A stretch of DNA of 64,000 bases from Owenia fusiformis (taxonomy: Eukaryota > Annelida > Polychaeta > Sabellida > Oweniidae). Within the stretch, counting starts at the first letter, position 1, and every line of letters starts with the position of its first letter. The position numbers and the translations under genes were made by a program. Shown here one piece after another: positions 59,101 to 64,000 of this stretch. The notes under the pieces are model-generated. The model was not told the origin of the DNA. It did no database searches and saw only the letters and a program-made list of their open reading frames with translations. Where the stretch lies: NCBI GenBank assembly GCA_903813345.2, contig CAIIXF020000001.1, positions 48,315,885 to 48,379,884 of the forward strand. Direction: 5' to 3'.

Positions 59101-61996
59101 GAAAGATCTGAGTAATGAATGGTATAATCTTGATTTTCATTAATGTTCTTGTTTTTTTGTATACCATAAACTTCCTGATAAACTAGCTGTTAAGCATAAA
59201 CTGGAAAAAGTATTGTATATACACATATACAGGTATCAAAAAAGTATGGCAAAACATGAGCTAAAGAGAATATCATTTGAATAAAAACTCCTTAGAATGT
59301 GAGGAAAACTTCATATAATTCTTCTCTGCAAAAATTATAGATACTGGCTGTGCCCATGGTTATGTAGCTGAAACCAATTGATATTTTAAGAGAATGAAAA
59401 ACAAAAAATAATCATACATTTTCAGAACCAAAACAAGAATTCGACCCTTCAGTGCTGTTGATGCCTACCAATTTACTCTGACTCATCCGGCCAAGAAGCT
59501 AGATGATACTGCATATAGGTCAGCCTATCAGAATACTCGAACTGATGCATGGCGACAAAGTGCCTCCGACAATATGGAAAGAGTGTCTTTCACTGGTATG
59601 TGTATCTCCTTGATTACTGAGTAAAATCTTTCAGTGGTTATGCATATGAAATAAACCATTTTTCAAAACCCCCATTATGCAGGGGGAATAACCCCAGGGT
59701 TCAAAGAAGACATATGTCTAACATGTAAATCTGTATTGAGAAGACATATCATCCTGATTGGTCAAATCGACAGACAAGCAATGGCGGTTTCAAAATTTTC
59801 GAAACACGCTTCGAATAATATGTTAATTTCTGGCGTTTTGATTGATATCGCAAGAGACTAAATTATATCTGTTAAATCTTAAGCTCTGGGGCTTTTCTCC
59901 CTCTTCCCATTATGTTAATCAATAGAATGTTATTTAGTATGAATTAAGAAATATAGACCGAAGAGCAGGGCTACTATTTTCGAATACACCCCGCAGGGCT
60001 TGGCACAAACGTTTTCCGAACGAAGGGAGTGAGGGGTTCGAAAGTTTTTGTGCCTAGCCCTAAGGGGTATATTCAAAAATAGTAGCTCTGCTCTGAGGTC
60101 TATATTACGATTCAAACATGAAAACTCACCAGAATATTGCAAAATCGTCAATTTCGATGTCCATTTCCACTTTTTTCATTTTTACTTCCGGTTGAGCTTT
60201 TTCACTGAACGAAACCAGGTGAAACATTGACTTTGTTCACAGTTTATAAAAGCCGTGAATACAGTCATGTTCGAATAACGAATAACTACCACTTTGAACA
60301 AACATTAAGATAGCTCTGGAATGCAGAATATTATTTATAGTCATGAACTTTTTTGTGGACGATGTTCAGTGATTGACGTTCGGTGGTCAGCATCTGTAAC
60401 AAATGTAAGGTGGTGACATTTTTGTTAAAACCACATTTTTTATATCTTAAGTTGAGAAAACTTGTGCATTATGGATGTTTATGAAACATTTGATTATTGA
60501 ACGATTCATGAAATTACAGATGAAGTTCATGCTCCTGATCATCAGGATAACACTTATGCTCACAATCAGAGGAAAAAACAGGAAAAATCTGTGCTCCATG
60601 TTCGGAAGGGTGACACATGGCTAGCAGCAGGACGTAATTTATACTTTGAAGAAGTTATGTCACGTCCGTATGTGACACACACCCCAGGCTGGAAACAGGA
60701 ATTGATTGACAAGCAACGGTCACGCCCCAAATCTGCTGCAGCTCAACGTTCATACAGGTTTGTATTCCTAATCTCCACTGTGATCATTTTTGTTGATAGC
60801 ATTGTACACAGGGCTCTCACCAGGCTTTTAGACTGTGGCGCAGCACCACACTCTAGTTAGCTCCCACCACACCCTACTGGTAAATCATGATTGTTTCCAC
60901 AGTCTAAACTTGACTGAATATACAATACTAGCATGAAAAAAGGATAAAATATTTATAAATATGATTTATCATGATTGAACCGTAATGCTGAAGATGTTTG
61001 CACCACACCCTAAATATTTCCTGCTGAGAGCCCTGGTACATGTACCTTAGAGATTTATTTTCTGTCTTTTGTTTAACAATTCCTATGCTAGGGGGTCTTG
61101 TGAAAAAGTCACTCTACCTTGGTGGGAATTGAATCCAAAACCTCCCAGTTATGTCAATAGAAATCTGAATTTTCATATAATGTCATGTGCATTTGTATTT
61201 ATTATTATTTTCAGTCGAGCAACAATTCCACACATCATGACACCATCTTCTATGATTTATGACGGCTATACAGGTAAGGAGAGAACCGATGCTCCGCAAC
61301 CAAAGATGGCCAAGCTAAATTCCAATTTTTCTTTAGGTTTAGGGTTGGGGTTTAGGGTTGAAGTATCTTCAGCCATCTTTGGTTGCAAACCGCAAAATCT
61401 TTACCCATACAGGTAAATGTTACTGAACATTACAAAGAAAGTACAAACAGCTTAGGTTTGTAAAGTATGCAATAGAGTTATGAATAAGACCCTAGTTTAT
61501 GGTATTCCAGCACCTGCACTTGTAGAATAGTTGTATTTGAATAATTGATTTATGGCCTGTTTAATACATGGTAGTTTTATTTTAGATCTATACCCATATG
61601 TTCATGCAGACTGTTTAGTGGAAGAAAGATATAGCAGCATCATGTAGAAATGTTCTTGTTATAAATTAGAATGTGGGCTATTGAAAGAATCTGACTTGAT
61701 TTAAATGCCCACTCTAAATGCTATGGAAAGCACAAATTGAAAATGGTGCAAATATCAAGATAGCCTTGCTATCCTGTATCCAATTTGCATTTTGATGAAT
61801 CTCTATTACCCTAATCATTCTTCAAATATTGCCCTGTGTTTCAGATCTCTATGACTTTAAGACAGATATGCCAGATATAAGTGACTATAATCAGCCAATA
61901 ACATACCCGGTACGTCAACTTGGGCAGACTCGGAATCACCACTGTAACAGCCCCCGGGCAGGATACGGCAGTCCTCGGTCAGCGGCAGAAATGTAA
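37293..61996 (+). CDS. Large LRR protein with basic RPxSA-rich tail, about 27 coding exons
   Basis: Exons: 37293-37307, 38356-38425, 44692-44819, 45059-45215, 45663-45725, 46061-46122, 48032-48109, 48526-48574, 48821-48899, 49323-49425, 50403-50476, 51325-51427, 51980-52098, 52767-52858, 55114-55202, 55497-55619, 55987-56131, 56306-56404, 57146-57272, 57765-57818, 57877-57979, 58253-58477, 58760-59085, 59426-59595, 60520-60757, 61215-61273, 61845-61996. All junctions are GT-AG and phases sum to 1,034 codons including TAA. The N-terminus (about 1-145) has four to five LRRs (YLDISNLEI, SLWLKGNNI, YLDLSHNKV, TLILSNNEI) and an LRRcap-like end (DPYYRIHVIDCL, WMLDGRI). A helical middle follows (EFALPASLVQSTL, ASFFECCLQDVG). 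The tail is basic with RPQSS, RPGSA, RPFSA and RPKSAAA motifs and ends SPRSAAEM. I do not recognise the family; a scaffold or ciliary role is a guess. The 15-base first exon and exon 57765 are the weakest calls. Confidence 0.7.
38853..39092 (+). CDS. ORF1 C-terminal-like fragment of the LINE
   Basis: The 79-codon frame has a basic start (ESRRAGAKAVLNGDKLYINN) followed by a Pro/Ser/Ala-rich repeat (PSANMQIAPSASS, PGANKSVAPSASS). The DKLYINN-type motif is a common feature at the C-terminus of LINE ORF1 proteins in invertebrates, from memory of such sequences. The upstream coiled-coil part seems lost or displaced: a KLKNEHQQQVHELK-like segment can be read at about 38680-38720 in another frame. 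Confidence 0.4.
   Translation: MPIMIESRRAGAKAVLNGDKLYINNVLYTGPLTPPSANMQIAPSASSSFTPPGANKSVAPSASSPTIQGPSALTLTDQL
39926..43075 (+). CDS. LINE ORF2: AP-like endonuclease and reverse transcriptase
   Basis: The 1,049-codon ORF encodes the protein for target-primed reverse transcription. The endonuclease domain (about 95-315) shows IIHFNTRSL, LSETWL, LAGDFNIDL and SDHFPL, the usual catalytic signatures. The RT domain (about 590-830) shows ITPIFKKG-like KVTPIFKKG, NYRPISVLP, LDLSKAFDTINH, GVPQGSVLGP and the catalytic FADD (about 770). The C-terminus ends with RIWNSISDHVRFLPSLLQFK, typical of Jockey/CR1-group LINEs. No in-frame stop or frameshift is seen. The clade within the Jockey/CR1 group cannot be fixed without a tree. 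Confidence 0.9.
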   Translation: MCIYPLMVESNADVWKELPFFDVIDENQFLEIVPHGNLMEMFENRIFNPTLENLTIAEEANTLFNDNVNEGILNCNYRTLNQLESILNTNANHDFSIIHFNTRSLPSKVNDIRLFLAQMAKNLPKVIVLSETWLQDGTESTYNPLFSNYNAFYRSRKDKQGGGVAIFTLKNINVKSRSDLKFDDVNCDSLSVEILNNSSKNILITAIYKPPQIDINEFNINLKAFMTKVDESKKLSVLAGDFNIDLFKHELHDPTKDFLNLLYSFNHHPLIYRPTRVTSHSATLIDNIFTNINNIKHGDVIIMDISDHFPLFALTSTVLRKSTSKEISYRIFDKRSIGNFKQKLSVLNWDILQTTDDVNDCFEIFSDIFQNIYNESFPLKLKKVKLFVDTSKPWITNGIITSAKQKNNLYRKFMKTPSEENERNYKIYKARFRAILRAVEKTHYRNQFETASGNIKQTWNIISDILNRKKLHTVVQNEFLVDGIAVNDKKLIANKFNSFFSSIGLKLSSKIPESNRTPNEYISNMGHFENRFHLTPVDETELSLLIQTLKDKAASLDNIKPIIVKHAKNELIQPLLLIFNKSFQQGIFPDKLKIAKVTPIFKKGQKDNFSNYRPISVLPVFSKLLEKLINFRLCNFITENEILYIHQYGFQKNVSTFMAILTFVENIRHALENNEYSLGIFLDLSKAFDTINHKILLDKLNFYGIQGSELSLFKSYLKDRTQIVSYNNIDSDLQSISCGVPQGSVLGPTLFILYVNDMFKVSNILKSVIFADDTNLLASDKYLKSLIEKVNNELDLMDDWFKANKLSINYSKTKFILFNKQKRQIFRDIKIDMSGKQIERVKSINFLGVIVDEHITWKEHIKHIEAKISRTIGLLYKIRHLLNKTSLLAIYNSLIYSHINYCNLIWGGHSNAHTNELHSLLLFQKRFLRILDNQPRMAHSAPLFKKYNILPVNQVYEFNVSNFVYCCIYQEPVYSKLYNDYFNQNEYFHNYPTRRSHDLHARAYKTKIGLYSIKVQGPRIWNSISDHVRFLPSLLQFKMTRKKNLIAEI
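43328..44152 (-). pseudogene. Truncated antisense LINE, C-terminal RT half
   Basis: On the minus strand the frame from 44150 reads AHDINNLPDALQ, then LFADESIIYREL (the FADD box is changed to FADE), SYLGVTLQDNLKW and RRHLWKAPRHTKQMAY. It is interrupted by a MITE at 43737-43470 and resumes with EWNILPDSSVLSESLDQFK. It differs clearly from the intact LINE next to it. Its last 20 bases (GATGGCTATGTGCAAATATA at 43329) are inverted at 38801-38820, so a second small piece of this family lies on the other side of the intact LINE. Confidence 0.75.
43470..43737. mobile_element. hAT-like MITE inside the antisense LINE
   Basis: The left end GGGGCGTAGCCAG and the right end CTGGCTACGCCCAT are inverted. 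The flanks GCATCTCA (43462-43469) and GCATCTTA (43738-43745) form an 8-bp duplication with one change. It interrupts the antisense LINE frame, so it is younger than that LINE copy. The interior has G and C runs (GGGGGGGTGCGATCGC). Confidence 0.75.
46270..46691 (+). repeat. Family A repeat, short complete copy
   Basis: It starts near TTATCCCATAGAACG, holds the CGTCCATCCGTATGTCTGTC run and GATAACTCAAATACC, and ends GGGATTTGCTAC to TTATCTAGTTG. It is about 420 bases, shorter than the copy at 47111, with the middle diverged. Confidence 0.65.
47111..47888 (+). repeat. Family A repeat, full copy
   Basis: It is the inverse of 817-1563 with high similarity. The left end ATCCCAACGAAC is inverted near the right end as GTTCGTTGGGAT, and an extra tail (TTGCTACTCCGCGGAG to TTATCTAGTTT) follows. 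It lies in an LRR-gene intron, about 145 bases upstream of the exon at 48032. Confidence 0.75.
49811..50172. repeat. Foldback element in LRR-gene intron
   Basis: Outer arms (GAATTGCTGAATGAATAG and its inverse CATTTAGCAATTC) and inner arms (ACTGATACGCTTCTAAGATA with its inverse) pair over about 130 bases each side. The loop is about 90 bases. No host exon is touched. Confidence 0.75.
50727..51149 (+). mobile_element. MITE family B, copy 3
   Basis: It starts AGATGCGAGTAG and matches copies at 7586 and 21253 through to GGTAACTACCTACTGG. It sits in an LRR-gene intron. Confidence 0.7.
51457..51585. repeat. Short foldback MITE just after a splice donor
   Basis: AGGCCATTTAATATGGTGAA and TTGGACAGAATGTC on the left pair with GACATTCTGTCCAA and TTCACCATATTGAATGGCCT on the right. 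It begins about 30 bases after the donor of exon 51325-51427. Confidence 0.75.
52860..53872 (+). repeat. 64-bp minisatellite, about 16 copies, starting at a splice donor
   Basis: The landmark CCACAGCCT recurs every 64 bases, ending at 52920, 52984, 53048 and so on to 53816, followed by one degraded unit. Each unit contains the perfect 14-bp palindrome TGGTACATGTACCA. The first unit starts inside the intron's donor (gtaagttttatttt) of exon 52767-52858. Variation between units is slight (GGGTTCC/GGGCTCC, AAAT/AAGT). Confidence 0.95.
54183..55014. mobile_element. 832-bp foldback transposon with 5-bp TSD
   Basis: Two inverted arms of about 410 bases fill almost the whole element. The tips are CACAGGCTGGTATCGAAA on both sides and the target duplication is ATTGA (54178-54182, 55015-55019). 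The motif TTTGTCCGCTGTGACGGAGC, with slight changes, occurs four times: near both outer ends and on both sides of the centre (about 54600). The tip resembles that of the 3-kb element at 24096 (CACGGGTAGTATC). It is non-coding and lies in an LRR-gene intron. Confidence 0.9.
56575..57110 (+). repeat. 31-bp minisatellite, about 17 copies
   Basis: The unit TGTGTATTGAATTGCATG followed by TTATCATAATGAC repeats with a period of 31 bases; later units diverge (GGCATGTTGTCATAG, TCAAATTTTATCATAG). It lies just before the exon at 57146. Confidence 0.9.
57620..57735 (-). repeat. Family E repeat copy next to an LRR-gene exon
   Basis: It is the inverse of the copy at 23020 (ACCACGAGTGGTGACATTG, TTTTTTGTGGACAGTGG). 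It ends about 30 bases upstream of the small exon at 57765-57818. Confidence 0.6.
59951..60106. repeat. Hairpin in LRR-gene intron
   Basis: TATAGACC, AGAGCAGGGCTACTATTTT and CAGGGCTTGGCACAAA on the left pair with TTTTTGTGCCTAGCCCT, AAAATAGTAGCTCTGCTCT and GGTCTATA on the right. The loop is about 30 bases around CGAACGAAGGGAGTG. It is probably a small MITE. Confidence 0.7.
60354..60425 (-). repeat. Family E repeat copy
   Basis: TTTTTTGTGGACGATGTTCA and AAGGTGGTGACATTTTTG match the inverse of the copy at 23020. It lies about 95 bases upstream of the exon at 60520. Confidence 0.55.
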
Positions 61997-62587
61997 TACT
62001 TTCTAGCATCAATTCAGCTTGTTGGGTTATAGACAGAGGAGGATTTTACCCATGATTCATTGGAGTTCTTTTTACTAATCAGTCATTGAAGATATCATGG
62101 GGTTTAAATTTAAAGGGATTAACCAAAACTAAATGCTATAACATGTACACTAGTTTGCTTATGATAACATTCAAAAGTGCTTCAAAAGCTTTTTAATTCG
62201 ATCGTTTTTCAATATATAAAATGATGACAAAATATTTTGGGATAATGGGAAATAATTTTATCTTTTAGGCAACTAACTGTTATATAATGTACTTCAATTT
62301 TCCTTAATAGCAAGACTATTTGATGCTTATTAGTTTTTCATCTGACCAAGGACTATCTACATTCAGGGGTCTGGTGTAGACATAACAATGTGTATTTTCT
62401 GTGGTGTTCTATTTGGCATTCTCCATGTGCAGATCTTGTGTTGGAAGCACACATTGAAATAACTGGAGAAAGACATTAGTGTGACTGCTTAAAATGTAGT
62501 TGTAATAGATGCATAACTCTACCATTGAATATTTTGAATCTGTTAACATTAGCACTTTCTGGCAGTAGTCGTGTATTTATATGTTAC

Positions 62588-62861
62588 AAGTGCCTTTAAT
62601 GTCAATTATTTTAGTCTGCTACCTTTGACACATTTATAAACATCATTGTATTGTATGTTAATATTATTAGTATGTTGTGTTTGTCTAACATAGCACTGCA
62701 CTGGCAATATTATTATTTGTGCTCCATTTACTAGTACAGTATGTGGAACAAGTGCATTTTATGTTAATCATTTTAGTCTGCTACCACTGACACATTTATA
62801 AACATCATTGTATTACATGTTAATATTGTAGTATGTTTTATTTGTCTAACATAGCACTCGG
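62588..62861 (+). repeat. Duplicated about 110-base block in 3' flank
   Basis: A block that includes TTTTAGTCTGCTACC, ACACATTTATAAACATCATT and TTGTCTAACATAGCACT occurs at about 62588-62697 and again at about 62751-62861. Confidence 0.8.
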
Positions 62862-63367
62862 ATTTTGACTTGAAAGACTTTATGTAAAATAGAATGAAAA
62901 TGACACAACCAATATTTCTAATTTTGTTGGAACATTCTCAATTGTTGTGTGCTTTATAGGATTTTAGAGAAAGGGATAGGGATCTTTTTGTTTTGTTTCC
63001 ATTTTATTTCAATCCAGATGCAAATGATTTCTTGCAAAAGACCTCTGTTTTAATACATTTCGGTTGGCAATCATCCAATCATTTCAGATATAACATGTAA
63101 TATGAAAATGTGTTCAATCCTTATATGATTGTTTAAATTTCAAAAAGAAAAAAGGCTTTTACCATTTTACACTAAATGAGGCCATATCATGCTAGATTTT
63201 TGTCACTTTTTGGTGTTCGTTTTGAGATGACTTGGAAAAAGCTGAATAAAGTACCAGGAGGGTGAGTTTTTGTAGTTTGTTTGTTGGATGTTTCTGAAGT
63301 TAGTAGAATGAGACCAGTAAACATGAGCTGGCTCAGGGGCTTAGCCAGGTGGAAAAATAAAAATAGA

Positions 63368-63436
63368 TGAGGCAAATGTAAAAAGGTGAGGCAATTGTAA
63401 ATAGGTGAGGCAATTGTAAATAGGTGAGGCAAATTA
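63368..63436 (+). repeat. 21-bp minisatellite, about 3-4 copies
   Basis: GTGAGGCAATTGTAAATAG repeats with a period of 21 bases. Minus-strand frames reading LPHLF-like repeats come from it. Confidence 0.8.
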
Positions 63437-64000
63437 AGGTATAATACTACCATTGGACTTCATTTTCACAATTTGAGTTTTAAAAATTTGACGAGGCAAT
63501 TGCCTCTCCTGCCTCATGCCTGGCTTTGCCACTGCTAGCTTGTAAAGGTTGTATTCTCTAGCTTTACATCTACACATAAATTATTTTGCATGTATTATAT
63601 AGATGTACCAGGTATGCCTGTAATAATTACATTAGAATAGGAACATTAATTGACAGAAATGATTTTTACTCATAAAAGCAATTTTCTTTATTTTAAATTA
63701 TGATTATAATATTATATCATAACTAGCATTTTTATGTTAATCTTAAAGATAATAATATAGTTGATTAAATACCAATATTTTCATGACAAGAATCTCGCAA
63801 AAATGATAATGTATTATTTTTAAGATGTATTTTTGTTTTAAGCGTACAGTCCTTTTTGGTTCTAAAAGGGTTGCAACATAAAGTTTTGAATTCATTGTGA
63901 TCTAAAATAACAAAATGGATAATCATACATGTCATTATTTTTATTTAAATTTTCAGGAGCAATAGTTTTCATGGAGCGACATGTAACGATTGTCTAGACA

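Larger units (their letters stand above)
61997..64000 (+). other. 3' UTR and downstream region of the LRR gene
   Basis: After the TAA at 61994-61996 no further exon is evident. A possible AATAAA lies at 63245-63250. The stretch holds a duplicated block and a small minisatellite (separate entries). No start of a neighbouring gene was recognised before the window ends. Confidence 0.45.

Overview
The window is nuclear DNA of an invertebrate animal. Three protein-coding genes are split by GT-AG introns that keep the reading frame. The DNA is AT-rich and full of small inverted-repeat transposons, minisatellites and LINE copies. I cannot fix the phylum; a marine invertebrate is a guess from repeat style. 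No rRNA, tRNA or CRISPR array was seen.

Left part (about 1.8-14 kb, + strand): a gene whose last exon is a single 5,036-base block (8653-13688). It encodes an SF2 helicase with circularly permuted motif order (DEAH first, Walker A last), then a GREB1/TAGT-type glycosyltransferase-like domain, a coiled coil and a ZZ zinc finger. Three short upstream exons (2796-3008, 3323-3457, 5426-5522) splice in frame into it; two of them are a tandem exon duplication. This is the most interesting coding locus in the window and a candidate for an uncharacterised GREB1-like system.

Middle (about 18-37 kb, - strand): a gene with a signal peptide, a cysteine-rich ectodomain and membrane segments. I recovered four coding exons between 34710 and 18029; its 3' end is not found. 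Its introns hold a 3-kb transposon-like element with TIRs and 5-bp target duplications (24096-27109), a 0.77-kb foldback (29842-30606) and a 1.6-kb minisatellite (31545-33135).

Right part (37.3-62 kb, + strand): a gene with about 27 coding exons, all phases consistent, for a protein of about 1,033 residues. It starts with SDS22/U2A'-type leucine-rich repeats and ends in a basic tail with repeated RPxSA-like motifs. It is head to head with the minus-strand gene. The shared promoter and both predicted first exons lie in a 1.4-kb segment with transposon-like ends and 10-bp direct repeats (36258-37659), itself nested in a split hAT-like MITE. An intron of the LRR gene carries a LINE with an intact 1,049-codon endonuclease/reverse transcriptase ORF (39926-43075). 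Other introns carry a 64-bp minisatellite that starts at a splice donor, a 31-bp minisatellite and an 832-bp foldback element.

All splice models were made by eye from reading frame and splice consensus. Family names rest on motif recognition, not on searches.
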